64,000 nt of DNA from Clostridia bacterium (GTDB lineage Bacteria > Bacillota > Clostridia > Oscillospirales > Acutalibacteraceae): the NCBI GenBank assembly GCA_017397845.1, contig JAFQHU010000003.1, positions 248,001-312,000 of the forward strand. The letters are read 5' to 3'. Below are positions 1 to 8,615 of the stretch, one piece after another; the first letter of the stretch is position 1; every line of letters begins with the position of its first letter. Below the pieces are notes generated by a model. It saw only the letters and a list, made by a program, of their open reading frames with translations, had not been told where the DNA came from and ran no database searches. The translations under genes and the position numbers were made by a program.

Positions 1-2235
1 CATGTTGTTCTTTTTCATGACGTCCTCGTTGCTGATCACTGCACCGGCTGAAGGAAGATTTTTAGCTTTGTATCTCGAAGGTTTTACAAATTCACCCTGA
101 ACATAATCTCGTACCAGAGAAAGCTTCTGATTTTTCTTTAGAGTGATACATCCGACACCCTGAGTATCCTTCATAGCCTTAGGTGAAATTACGGAAGTAT
201 CAATCAAAAGACATCTGCCGCCTGTGGTTTCGAGAACAATCTCTTTATCCTCAGAAAGATACATCAAAGTCACTAAAGGCGACTTGTCACTATAAGCTTT
301 TATAAGCTTCTTTCTGTTTGTTTTGGTAGCATAAGACGAAAGAGTGACCTTGGCAGTTTTGCCGTTATTGAAAAAGAACATCATATAACCCTTATAGTCG
401 TTGGTAACAACCATGTAAACTACATTTTCTCCTTCTTCCATTTCAAGCTTAGAGGGAATGTATTCACCCAAAACACTTGCCTTCGAATCAGCAAAATCAG
501 AAACCTTTGCCTTATAAACCTGGCACTTATCGCTAAAGAACAGGAGGTCATTATTATTCGTGGTTTCGAAGCTTTGGAAAATCTCGTCATTTTCTTTAAA
601 CTTATGCTCACCGCCCATACGAAGTGAAAGAGGTGTTATTTTTTTGAAATATCCGCCCTTTGTAAGGAAAAGATTTACAGCGTAATCAGGTATTTCTTCG
701 ACATATTCCCCGCTGTCATCATCCGTTACATAATAAAGATCAGTCTTTCTTTCCTTGCTGTACTTTTTGATTACATCAGTAAGCTCGCCGATAATTATCT
801 TTTTAATTTTTGCCTTGGAGTCGAGAATTTCTTTCATTTCTTTTATGGTAGCTTCAAGGTTTTCGATATCCTTGAGACGCTTAATGATATATTCTCTGTT
901 CAAATGGCGCAATTTAATTTCAGCGACATATTCCGCCTGAATTTCATCAATACCGAAGCCGATCATAAGGTTGGGAACAACTTCTGCCTCCTCCTCGGTC
1001 TTTCTTATAATTGCTATTGCTTTGTCGATATCAAGAAGTATTTTTTCCAAACCTCTTAAAAGGTGAAGTCTTGACTCAGCCTTGTTAAGATCAAATTGAA
1101 CTCTTCTTCTTACACATCTGCCTCTGAAACGAATCCACTCTATAAGAATGTCTTTGACACCCATAACACGGGGATATCCGTCAACGAGTACATTGAAGTT
1201 ACAAGAAAAAGAATCCTCCAAGGGTGTAAGCTTATAAAGCTTTTGCATCAGTTTATCCGCATCGGTACCGCGCTTAAGGTCAATAGTAATTTTAAGACCG
1301 TTTTTATCTGTTTCATCACGAACATCAGTAATTTCTTTGATGGAGCCAGCTTTAACTCTTTCGATAATTTTATCGATTATAGCTTCAGCTGTGGTCGTGG
1401 GCGGAATTTCCTTGATATCAATGCAGTTAAAATCTTTATCATAGGTATACTTTGCACGCACTTTGATACTGCCGCGTCCGGTACGGTAAACCTCTTCCAT
1501 TTCATCACGGTTATATACAATAGTACCGCCTCCAACGAAATCAGGAGCAGGCATGGTCTCTATGCAGTTGTGGTCAAGATTTTTTATAAGCTCGATGGTG
1601 GTTTCGCAAAGCTCTTTAAGATTAAAAGAACAGATAGATGAAGCCATACCGACAGCAATACCGAGATTAGTGTTAGCCAAAATTGACGGAAAGGTTACAG
1701 GAAGAAGTGTGGGCTCCTTCATTGTACTGTCGTAATTGTCAACAAAATCAATAGTATCTTTGTCGATTTCACGGAAAAGCTCGTTGCATATGCTTTCAAG
1801 CTTAGCTTCCGTATAACGTGCAGCAGCATAATGCATATCACGTGAATACGCTTTGCCGAAGTTACCCTTTGAATCAACAAAAGGATTAAGAAGAGCCTCG
1901 TTACCCTTTGAAAGACGGACCATAGTTTCGTAAATAGCCGCATCACCGTGAGGATTGAGTCTCATGGTCTGACCTACGATATTAGCGGATTTTGTTCTGC
2001 CGCCCGTAAGAAGGCCCATTTTATACATAGTGTAGAGAAGCTTTCTGTGAGAGGGCTTGAAACCGTCAATTTCAGGAATCGCTCTCGACAAAATAACACT
2101 CATGGCATAAGGCATAAAATTAATTTCAAGAGTGTCAGTAATTCTCTGTTCGACTATTTCACCGGCATTACTTATATGAGTATTTTTAAGAAGATCACCG
2201 TCGTCTTGTTTTTTTGTTGTCTTTTTTCGTGCCAT
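1..2235 (-). CDS. Type IIA DNA topoisomerase subunit A, ParC/GyrA-like (partial, C-terminus off the edge)
   Basis: The DNA cleavage/rejoining subunit of a type IIA topoisomerase, partner of the ParE-like gene just upstream. The frame stays open to base 1, giving 745 residues. Reading from the ATG, the breakage-reunion domain shows FKPSHRKLLYTM (about 59-70), NPHGDAAIYE (94-103) and the active-site tyrosine in AAARYTEAKL (Tyr141). The Ser that binds quinolones in GyrA (Ser83) is Ala99 here, and Asp87 is Glu103. An RBS (GAGG) lies 7 bases before the ATG, in the 18-base gap after the ParE-like stop. The sequence is divergent from canonical GyrA, so I read this as the second, non-oriC pair of Clostridia, functionally topo IV or a variant. 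The family is certain; GyrA versus ParC is not. Confidence 0.9.
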   Translation of the reverse strand, partial: MARKKTTKKQDDGDLLKNTHISNAGEIVEQRITDTLEINFMPYAMSVILSRAIPEIDGFKPSHRKLLYTMYKMGLLTGGRTKSANIVGQTMRLNPHGDAAIYETMVRLSKGNEALLNPFVDSKGNFGKAYSRDMHYAAARYTEAKLESICNELFREIDKDTIDFVDNYDSTMKEPTLLPVTFPSILANTNLGIAVGMASSICSFNLKELCETTIELIKNLDHNCIETMPAPDFVGGGTIVYNRDEMEEVYRTGRGSIKVRAKYTYDKDFNCIDIKEIPPTTTAEAIIDKIIERVKAGSIKEITDVRDETDKNGLKITIDLKRGTDADKLMQKLYKLTPLEDSFSCNFNVLVDGYPRVMGVKDILIEWIRFRGRCVRRRVQFDLNKAESRLHLLRGLEKILLDIDKAIAIIRKTEEEAEVVPNLMIGFGIDEIQAEYVAEIKLRHLNREYIIKRLKDIENLEATIKEMKEILDSKAKIKKIIIGELTDVIKKYSKERKTDLYYVTDDDSGEYVEEIPDYAVNLFLTKGGYFKKITPLSLRMGGEHKFKENDEIFQSFETTNNNDLLFFSDKCQVYKAKVSDFADSKASVLGEYIPSKLEMEEGENVVYMVVTNDYKGYMMFFFNNGKTAKVTLSSYATKTNRKKLIKAYSDKSPLVTLMYLSEDKEIVLETTGGRCLLIDTSVISPKAMKDTQGVGCITLKKNQKLSLVRDYVQGEFVKPSRYKAKNLPSAGAVISNEDVMKKNNM

Positions 2236-2253
2236 TTCTTTACCTCGCTATAA

Positions 2254-4233
2254 TCAGCTTACATCAGTCATATCAATATATAAATGACCGTAATTTTCAA
2301 TAAATTCTTTTCTTCCCGAAAGGTTATTTCCTTCAAATAAATCAAATTTTTCCGCCATAAGAGATGCTTCAGTCGGGTCAATTTTGATAAGTCTTCTCGT
2401 GGTGGGATTCATTGTGGTGAGATTCATCATATCGGCATCGTTTTCACCGAGACCCTTTGAGCGCTGAATAGTATACTTACGGGGACCTATTTCTTCAATC
2501 GCATCGGATTTTTCCTTTTCGGTATAAGCAAACCAGGTTTCATTTCCGCAAGTTATTTCATAAAGAGGTGATTCAGCTATAAATACCTTGCCCTCTTTTA
2601 TTAAGGTGGGTACGAGACGGTAAATCATCGTAAGAATGAGAGTTCTTATCTGATAGCCGTCTACATCGGCGTCGGTACAGATTATAATTTTACTCCAACG
2701 GAGATTATCTAAACTGAAAGTTGACATATTCTTCATAGCCTTGGAATGTACTTCTACACCACAGCCAAGAACCTTAAGAAGATCCGTAATTATTTCGCTT
2801 TTAAAAATTTTGTCATATTCAGATTTAAGACAATTCAGAATTTTACCTCTTACGGGAATGATTGCCTGAAATTCCGAATCTCTTGCCTGCTTACAGGCAC
2901 CAAGAGCCGAGTCACCTTCCACTATAAAAAGCTCTCGTCTTTCTATGTCCTTACTGCGGCAGTCAACGAATTTCTGTACCCGGTTTGCCATATCATTCGA
3001 TGAAGCAAGAGTTTTTTTTATGTTTATTCTTGCTGCTTCCGCCTTGACACGGCTGCGCATATTTATGAGCACCTGGTCAGCAATTTTATCCGCTTCCATC
3101 TTATTTTCGATGAAATAAACCTCCATCTGATGACGCAGAAACTCTGTCATCGTTTCTTGGATGAATTTATTTGTGATAGCCTTTTTGGTCTGATTAAGAT
3201 AAGATGTTTCCGTGGAAAATGACGAAGAAACGAGAATAAGACAGTCGGCTATATCCTGAAATTTAATTTTACTGTCGCTTTTTGAATATTTGCCGGTCTG
3301 CTTTAAATAGGCATCTATCTGCGCTACAAGAGCATTGGTAACAGCTTTATCGGGTGAACCACCGAATTCAAGAAAGCTGGAGTTGTGATAATATTCAATA
3401 AGTTGTTTTTTATTAGAAAAAGTAAGGGCGACATTAAGCTTAACTTTATATTCAGGCAAATCTTCTCTGTCCTTGCCCTGCCTGTCAGCCTGCCAAAACT
3501 GCACAGAAGAAATACTGTTTTCCCCTGCTATCTCTTTTACATAGTCACTGATACCGTTTTCATAATAATAAGAAAAGGTTTCAAAGCCGCCTTTAATCTG
3601 ATTTTTCAGTTCAAATCTTACCTTAGGATTTACAATAGCCTGTCTTTGCATTACCTGCTGAAAATATTCCAAAGACACATCGATATCGGTAAAGACCTCC
3701 GTGTCAGGCTTCCATTTAATACGGGTACCTGTATCCTTTTTTGAATAGGGCTCGCTTATAAGACCGCCGATATTATTACCTTTTTCAAAATGAAGAGTAT
3801 GTCTTTCTCCGCCGCTTTTGATTTCTGCATCCATATATTCACTTGCAAACTGTGTGGCACAAAGACCGAGACCGTTCAGACCGAGAGAATACTCATAACT
3901 GCCGCCCGAATTGGTTTTATACTTACCTCCGGCATAAAGCTCACAGAAAACAAGCTCCCAGTTATAGCGATCATATTTTTCATTATATCCCACGGGAATA
4001 CCTCTGCCGAAATCCTGTACCTCAACAGAGCCATCATAATATTTGGTAACAATAATTTTATCACCGTGACCCTCTCTCGCTTCGTCAATAGAATTTGAGA
4101 GAATCTCAAAAATCGAATGTTCACATCCGGTAATACCGTTAGAACCGAAAATAACCGAAGGTCTTTTCCTTACCCTGTCGGCACCCTCCAGCATTAAAAT
4201 ATCATCATTTGAATAATCGGATTTCTTAGCCAT
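2254..4233 (-). CDS. Type IIA DNA topoisomerase subunit B, ParE/GyrB-like
   Basis: ATPase/Toprim subunit that drives strand passage with the neighbouring A subunit, 659 residues (usual ParE length). The GHKL ATPase domain has EILSNSIDEAREG and DFGRGIPVG, where the usual DNGRGIP asparagine is Phe. It also has GLNGLGLCATQFAS in place of the common GGLHGVG. The Toprim domain has IVEGDSALG and the metal-binding DADVDGYQIRTL. The C-terminal RSKGLGENDADMM matches the conserved KGLGE element. RBS AAAGGA lies 9 bases before the ATG. The A-subunit gene follows 18 bases downstream in the same unit. Motif drift in the ATPase loop marks it as a divergent pair, but all catalytic acidic residues remain. 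Confidence 0.9.
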   Translation of the reverse strand: MAKKSDYSNDDILMLEGADRVRKRPSVIFGSNGITGCEHSIFEILSNSIDEAREGHGDKIIVTKYYDGSVEVQDFGRGIPVGYNEKYDRYNWELVFCELYAGGKYKTNSGGSYEYSLGLNGLGLCATQFASEYMDAEIKSGGERHTLHFEKGNNIGGLISEPYSKKDTGTRIKWKPDTEVFTDIDVSLEYFQQVMQRQAIVNPKVRFELKNQIKGGFETFSYYYENGISDYVKEIAGENSISSVQFWQADRQGKDREDLPEYKVKLNVALTFSNKKQLIEYYHNSSFLEFGGSPDKAVTNALVAQIDAYLKQTGKYSKSDSKIKFQDIADCLILVSSSFSTETSYLNQTKKAITNKFIQETMTEFLRHQMEVYFIENKMEADKIADQVLINMRSRVKAEAARINIKKTLASSNDMANRVQKFVDCRSKDIERRELFIVEGDSALGACKQARDSEFQAIIPVRGKILNCLKSEYDKIFKSEIITDLLKVLGCGVEVHSKAMKNMSTFSLDNLRWSKIIICTDADVDGYQIRTLILTMIYRLVPTLIKEGKVFIAESPLYEITCGNETWFAYTEKEKSDAIEEIGPRKYTIQRSKGLGENDADMMNLTTMNPTTRRLIKIDPTEASLMAEKFDLFEGNNLSGRKEFIENYGHLYIDMTDVS

Positions 4234-4348
4234 TATTTATCTTAATCCTTTCATCTGAAACTCAGGAATATACACCAAATGTTGTATAAGTTTACAAAAA
4301 ATTACACAACAGTTATAATTTACACTATTTTTCAAAAAAAATCAAGTA

Positions 4349-4594
4349 TTATTGACTTTTAGCCTCAACAAACCATTTACCCTCATCCTCAAAAAGGTAA
4401 GTTTTTTTACCGGAAACAGAAATTTCGTATCTGATTCCTGTTCCTCCGACCTTTGTGGCATATGCTCTTTGCACGCTGTAAACTTTGTCTATTTCAAATT
4501 TTTTTCCGTTTTCCCATATAACTGTCAAGGGTGTAACTGAGCCCTCGCTATTTATACGTGCAACCACATCTACATAAACTTTTTTACTGCACAT
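4349..4594 (-). CDS. Small beta-rich protein co-transcribed with dinB
   Basis: An 81-residue hypothetical protein starting MCSKKVYVDVVARINSEG, with alternating hydrophobic residues that suggest a small beta barrel, possibly SH3-like. It has no membrane segment or signal peptide. It begins 12 bases after the dinB stop with RBS AAGGGGAG, so it should be made from the same LexA-controlled transcript. I recall similar short proteins (KVYVDVVA at the start, GKWFVE near the end) beside Y-family polymerases in other Clostridia, but I did not verify this. A role as a polymerase accessory or DNA-binding partner is inference from position only. Confidence 0.75.
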   Translation of the reverse strand: MCSKKVYVDVVARINSEGSVTPLTVIWENGKKFEIDKVYSVQRAYATKVGGTGIRYEISVSGKKTYLFEDEGKWFVEAKSQ

Positions 4595-4606
4595 TTTCTC
4601 CCCTTC

Positions 4607-5845
4607 TTATCTGTACATTCTTTTCGGCAAAGGTATTTTATCCTTATTATGACCCGGAATTTTGTTTTCAGTTAAAAGACAGCAATTAAAAACGGATTTT
4701 TCTCCGAATCTCCGTCTGAGATCTATAACTGCATCGTCTATCCTTCGCTGCTTTTCGTGTTTTGCGTAATCTGTATAAAAGCTCAATTGCTCAGGCTCGT
4801 TTTCGTCCTTCAGATTAATTGCTCTGACGCTTACAGCTCTTACATCATAATTCCAATCATAATTTTCAGAAAAAAGCTTTACAGCGGCTTCAGCTATTTC
4901 TTTGGCAGATTGCGTAAGATAAGGCAAATCGCGCTGAAACTGTCTTGTAACGAGCTTATTGTCCTTTATCGCTATCTGTATCGCCGAAGCTGACAAAGAT
5001 GAATTATAAAGCCTTTTTGAAACGTCCTGACTCAACGAAAGAAAGACCTTCCACACCTCTTGTGTATTTACTAAATCCGCAGTACAGGTTATACCGTGAC
5101 CAATACTTTTAACCGGTGGGCAGCATCCGTCCTGCATTACTCTCGAATTATCCAAACCATTGGCAAAAATCCACATTTCTTTACCGGCTATGCCAAAAAC
5201 CTTCATTAGCCACTCAGAAGATGTGGAGGCAATATCCCCTACTGTTTTTATTCCGTAAGAAGCAAGTCTTGCAGCTGTTCTTTTGCCAACTCCCATCATA
5301 GCGCCGGCAGGAAGTTTCCACACCTTTTCTTTGAAATCATTCTTTGAAATTCTATAAACACCGTCATTTGCAGCAAGGTCACTTCCAAGCTTAGCAAAAA
5401 TTTTATTATAGGAAATTCCCACAGAAACAGTAAGACCGAGTTCATTTTTGAATCTTTCACGTATTTCATCGACTATTCTTTCAACAGAGCCGAAAAGAGT
5501 GATACTTCCCGTAAGATCACACCAAGCTTCATCAAGACCCATAGGCTCTATTTTATCAGTATATCTCGAATAAATATCATGAGCCAATGAAAAATATTTC
5601 AGATAGCTTTCAAAATGAGGCTTTACCACAATCAGGTCGGGACATCTGTTTTTAGCCTGCCATATAGGCTCCCCGGTTTTAACTCCGTAGACCTTTGCCT
5701 GTTCGGTTTTGGCTAAAATAATTCCGTGCCTGTCCTCGATGCTTCCGCCGACTGCCACAGGCTTACCTTTTAATTCGGGATTCAAGCTGCACTCTATGGA
5801 TGCATAACAGGAATTCATATCTGAATGAATTATCACTCTTTCCAT
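4607..5845 (-). CDS. dinB: DNA polymerase IV (Y-family translesion polymerase)
   Basis: Low-fidelity polymerase that copies past DNA lesions as part of the SOS response. The protein is 412 residues from MERVIIHSDMNSCYASIE, which carries the first catalytic Asp. The second acidic cluster is MGLDEAWCDLTG, followed by the thumb helix-hairpin-helix (GVGKRTAARLASYGI) and a little-finger domain. The longest frame begins 35 codons earlier. I chose the inner ATG because GAGGTG sits just before it and because the longer form would run through the LexA box and promoter. The LexA site at 5865-5877 and a consensus promoter lie immediately upstream. No C-terminal clamp-binding motif was clearly recognised. 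Confidence 0.95.
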   Translation of the reverse strand: MERVIIHSDMNSCYASIECSLNPELKGKPVAVGGSIEDRHGIILAKTEQAKVYGVKTGEPIWQAKNRCPDLIVVKPHFESYLKYFSLAHDIYSRYTDKIEPMGLDEAWCDLTGSITLFGSVERIVDEIRERFKNELGLTVSVGISYNKIFAKLGSDLAANDGVYRISKNDFKEKVWKLPAGAMMGVGKRTAARLASYGIKTVGDIASTSSEWLMKVFGIAGKEMWIFANGLDNSRVMQDGCCPPVKSIGHGITCTADLVNTQEVWKVFLSLSQDVSKRLYNSSLSASAIQIAIKDNKLVTRQFQRDLPYLTQSAKEIAEAAVKLFSENYDWNYDVRAVSVRAINLKDENEPEQLSFYTDYAKHEKQRRIDDAVIDLRRRFGEKSVFNCCLLTENKIPGHNKDKIPLPKRMYR

Positions 5846-5864
5846 TTCCGCACCTCTCAAAAAA

Positions 5865-5877
5865 GAACATTTGTTCG
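5865..5877 (-). promoter_or_regulatory. LexA (SOS) box of dinB
   Basis: On the minus strand this reads CGAACAAATGTTC, matching the Bacillus/Clostridium LexA consensus CGAACRNRYGTT. It lies 6 bases downstream of the dinB -10 element, where a bound repressor would block transcription. Confidence 0.9.
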
Positions 5878-5882
5878 ATATA

Positions 5883-5911
5883 ATTATATAGTAAATTTTT
5901 TTATTTGTCAA
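5883..5911 (-). promoter_or_regulatory. Sigma-A promoter of dinB
   Basis: Minus-strand TTGACA (5906-5911), 17-base spacer, TATAAT (5883-5888): a perfect consensus promoter followed at once by the LexA box. Confidence 0.9.
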
Positions 5912-5914
5912 TAG

Positions 5915-5939
5915 AAAAAACCCGCCAAAGTGACGGGTC
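5915..5939 (-). terminator. Terminator after spoIVA
   Basis: Minus strand: ACCCG arm, short loop, CGGGT arm, then a run of six T. It separates spoIVA from the dinB promoter directly downstream. Confidence 0.75.
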
Positions 5940-5946
5940 TGATATA

Positions 5947-7425
5947 TCATAGTATTATGCAGATAAGTCCGCTGCAGCCTTCGTTAATTACCCTTTCCAA
6001 AGTATCCTGAAGCTTCATTCTCGCATCAACTGGCATTCTGTAAAGCTTATTGTGTAATCCTTCATTAACCAAACTGTCAAGCGTTTTGCCGAAAATATTT
6101 GACTGCCATATTTTCGACGGATCCTCCTCAAATTCCTTCAAAAGGTACATTATAAGCTCTTCCGACTGACTTTCCGTTCCTACTATAGGTGCTACCTCTG
6201 TGTTTATATTTGCTTTCAGCATATGAATTGAAGGTGCTGAGGCTTTTAGTCTCACCCCATATCTTCCACCCTGCTTCATTATCTCCGGATCCTCCAACGT
6301 AAGCTCGTTCATGGTAGGCATCACTATTCCGTACCCTGTAGCCTCTACTTCGTCCAAGGCAGTTCTGAATCTTTCCCAATCCTTCTTCACCGCCGAAAGC
6401 TCCAACAACGATTTCATCAGCTGACCTTCATTTTTTATGTCAAGACCTGTCTTTTCGCTGAGAACATCATAAAACAGTTCCGGAACAATATCAATTTTTA
6501 TTTTGACGGAACCGGCTGCTAATTCTATAGATTCCACACGGCAACCGACAACGGCATCCGATTTTTTTATTTCTTTTTCAAACACCGATGCGTCTTTTAC
6601 TTTTTTTAAAGTCTTTGCAGAAGATGAAATAACGGAATAAAGATTTTTTCTGATGTTATGATCTCTTTCAAGTTCAGTGATCCATCTCGGAAAATCAATA
6701 AGCATTTCTTTTATCGGAAACTCGTAAAGAAGCTCACTGAATATCTCACTTATCTCTTCTGCACTCATATCAACACAGTTTACGGGTACAATTCCGGCAG
6801 AATACTTTTCTTTAAGCTCAGAAGCAAGAGTTCTGCATTCCTGTGAATCGGGATTGCGGCTGTTAAGTACCACAATAAACGGTTTATCAATTCTTTTAAG
6901 TTCACTGATTACCCGTTCTTCTGCTTGTTCATATTCTTCTCTGGGAATATCACTGATACTGCCGTCAGTTGTAACCACCAATCCTACGGTAGAGTGTTCG
7001 GTTATAACCTTGTTTGTACCGACTTCTGCAGCCATGTTAAAAGGAATATCTTCCTCAAACCAAGGTGTTTTGACCATACGCGGCAAATCGTTTTCTATGT
7101 ACCCCAAAGCCGACGGAACAACATATCCGACACAATCAATCATTCTTACTCTGAGTTCCATAGAATCATCAATTTTAACCTCAGCCGCCTCTTCCGGAAT
7201 AAATTTCGGCTCTGTGGTCATAATAGTACGGCCGGAAGAAGATTGCGGAAGCTCATCCACAGCTCTTTCTCTTTTTGCTGTATCGTCTATATTAGGCAGA
7301 ACGAATTTATCCATAAAGCTTTTTATGAAGGTTGATTTACCTGTTCGCACGGGACCCACTACACCGATATAAATATCTCCACCCGTACGTTTTGCAATGG
7401 ATTCATATATACTCGAATTAGTCAT
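5947..7425 (-). CDS. spoIVA: Stage IV sporulation protein A, coat morphogenetic ATPase
   Basis: Cytoskeletal ATPase that polymerises on the outer forespore membrane in the mother cell and anchors the spore coat. The protein is 492 residues, essentially the length of the B. subtilis protein. The TRAFAC-type ATPase domain has Walker A GPVRTGKST near the start, the conserved ELPQSSSGRTIMTTEPKF stretch, and a Walker B-like RMIDCVGY. The N-terminus (SIYESIAKRTGGD) and the hydrophobic C-terminal tail (GLICIIL) are typical of the family. A TTG two codons upstream would place the start against the RBS (AGAGGA), so the ATG is preferred. A sigma-E-like promoter is at 7460-7488. The gene marks the organism as a spore former. 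Confidence 0.97.
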   Translation of the reverse strand: MTNSSIYESIAKRTGGDIYIGVVGPVRTGKSTFIKSFMDKFVLPNIDDTAKRERAVDELPQSSSGRTIMTTEPKFIPEEAAEVKIDDSMELRVRMIDCVGYVVPSALGYIENDLPRMVKTPWFEEDIPFNMAAEVGTNKVITEHSTVGLVVTTDGSISDIPREEYEQAEERVISELKRIDKPFIVVLNSRNPDSQECRTLASELKEKYSAGIVPVNCVDMSAEEISEIFSELLYEFPIKEMLIDFPRWITELERDHNIRKNLYSVISSSAKTLKKVKDASVFEKEIKKSDAVVGCRVESIELAAGSVKIKIDIVPELFYDVLSEKTGLDIKNEGQLMKSLLELSAVKKDWERFRTALDEVEATGYGIVMPTMNELTLEDPEIMKQGGRYGVRLKASAPSIHMLKANINTEVAPIVGTESQSEELIMYLLKEFEEDPSKIWQSNIFGKTLDSLVNEGLHNKLYRMPVDARMKLQDTLERVINEGCSGLICIIL

Positions 7426-7459
7426 CTGCAAATCCTCTTTTCAATAATTCTTTATTGAA

Positions 7460-7488
7460 ATTCTATGCAGATTAATTCAAGTATATGT
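7460..7488 (-). promoter_or_regulatory. Candidate sigma-E promoter of spoIVA
   Basis: Minus strand ACATATA (7482-7488), 14-base spacer, CATAGAAT (7460-7467). This resembles the mother-cell sigma-E consensus (about KMATATT, 14 bp, CATACAAT), which is the expected control for spoIVA. An overlapping TTGACA is also present, but without a good sigma-A -10. Confidence 0.55.
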
Positions 7489-7511
7489 CAAAATAGTCTG
7501 AGCATAATAAA

Positions 7512-7538
7512 ATTCCCTCCTGCATGAGAAGGGAATCG
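7512..7538 (-). terminator. Terminator after the zinc-ribbon membrane gene
   Basis: Inverted repeat ATTCCCT...GGGAAT with a short loop, directly after the stop at 7546 on the minus strand and followed by TTTTATT. Confidence 0.6.
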
Positions 7539-7545
7539 TTTTTGA

Positions 7546-8106
7546 TCAAAGCATGAAACTTTTGATAAAGAATAAACCTACAACAGCCATGAAAATACAA
7601 AGTCCGATCATAATGGAATTAAGGATGTCGATAGACTTCTGTTCGTAACCGGCTTTCTTGGCTTTATCATACCAAATCCAAGGAATGAACTGCAATACAA
7701 ACAAAGCAGAGAATATAACAGCCAAAACCTTTGAGCCTTTTGTGGCAACGCTTACATTGCCGCTGTTTTTGGTTTTGACAATCTGTGCAGGAGCAACCTG
7801 CTGAATAATGGCCTGCTGAGCATAAACGGGAGCAGACTGTGCGTAAATAGGAGCAGACTGTGCGTAAACAGGAGCGGGATTATTGTCATCATATACTGCT
7901 GCTTCGGGAGCAACAGGTGCAGTCTGTCCGACTACAAATGCAGGAGCCTGCGGTGCGGGTGTTTCCGCTGCAGGAGCTTCAGAAAATACATCGTTGTTTT
8001 CCTCCGCGGGAACAGAAGCAACTTCCTCAGCCGGATTTTTCTGTCCGCAGATAAAACAAAAATCTGAATTATCGTCAATTACATTGCCACAAAATTTACA
8101 AATCAT
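7546..8106 (-). CDS. Zinc-ribbon membrane protein with Ala/Pro repeat linker
   Basis: A 186-residue hypothetical protein in three parts. The N-terminal zinc ribbon has two CxxC pairs (CKFC and CFIC, residues 3-19). A low-complexity Ala/Pro/Val linker (about 25-110) contains tandem units of the form YAQSAP. Two hydrophobic segments follow (about 128-147 and 165-184). The ribbon should face the cytoplasm. RBS TAGGAGG lies 7 bases before the ATG. This architecture is common in uncharacterised Clostridia membrane proteins, and no function can be assigned. Two other zinc-ribbon membrane proteins occur in the window (15559 and 22844). Confidence 0.85.
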   Translation of the reverse strand: MICKFCGNVIDDNSDFCFICGQKNPAEEVASVPAEENNDVFSEAPAAETPAPQAPAFVVGQTAPVAPEAAVYDDNNPAPVYAQSAPIYAQSAPVYAQQAIIQQVAPAQIVKTKNSGNVSVATKGSKVLAVIFSALFVLQFIPWIWYDKAKKAGYEQKSIDILNSIMIGLCIFMAVVGLFFIKSFML

Positions 8107-8134
8107 ATCTAATCCTCCTAAGATTTATAAAGAG

Positions 8135-8163
8135 ATTATATCACTAAAAAAATATATTTACAA
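8135..8163 (-). promoter_or_regulatory. Promoter of the zinc-ribbon membrane gene
   Basis: Minus strand TTGTAA, 17-base spacer, TATAAT, about 30 bases ahead of the start codon at 8106. Confidence 0.7.
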
Positions 8164-8263
8164 GAGTTTAATGAAACAAAATCGTTTATTTTCTGTTCTT
8201 TATACATATTTTAAGTAATTTTTCGGAAAAATAACACAAATAAATTTAACGAGTGATCAAAAA

Positions 8264-8611
8264 ATGAAACCTTCAATTTATTTTTTTGCGCTGGTTACCG
8301 GATTTATCAATTCAGCAATCGGCTCCGGCGGCGGAATGGTGAGTGTACCTGTAATGAAAAAATACGGACTCGAACAAAAACAAGCTCAGGCAACCACACT
8401 CGCTGTGATTCTGCCATTGACGGTAATCAGTGCTGCACTTTATGCGTTTCAAGGAGCGTATTCTCCTTTTGATGCATTAAAATTCGTACCCTTTGGTTTT
8501 ATAGGATCAGTTGTCGGAGTAAAGCTTACCCGAAAAGTCAAAAACAGAGCTTTAAAAATTATTTTTGCTTTGTTTATGATATGGTCGGGAATTAGACTGC
8601 TGTTCAGGTGA
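8264..8611 (+). CDS. TauE/SafE-type permease, N-terminal half protein
   Basis: A 115-residue membrane protein of about four transmembrane helices. It carries the glycine motif of the TSUP (sulfite/organosulfur anion exporter) family, GFINSAIGSGGGMVSVPV, near residue 14. Full family members have about 250 residues with two such halves in one chain; this gene encodes only the first. The second half is the next gene, 4 bases on. A functional exporter would need the two products to associate. The substrate is unknown (sulfite, sulfoacetate or another anion). The RBS is weak (GAGTGAT). Confidence 0.88.
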   Translation: MKPSIYFFALVTGFINSAIGSGGGMVSVPVMKKYGLEQKQAQATTLAVILPLTVISAALYAFQGAYSPFDALKFVPFGFIGSVVGVKLTRKVKNRALKIIFALFMIWSGIRLLFR

Positions 8612-8615
8612 TAGT

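Noticed and set aside
1096..1641. 181-codon plus-strand frame
   Set aside because: Lies wholly inside the ParC-like gene on the other strand and has no family features.
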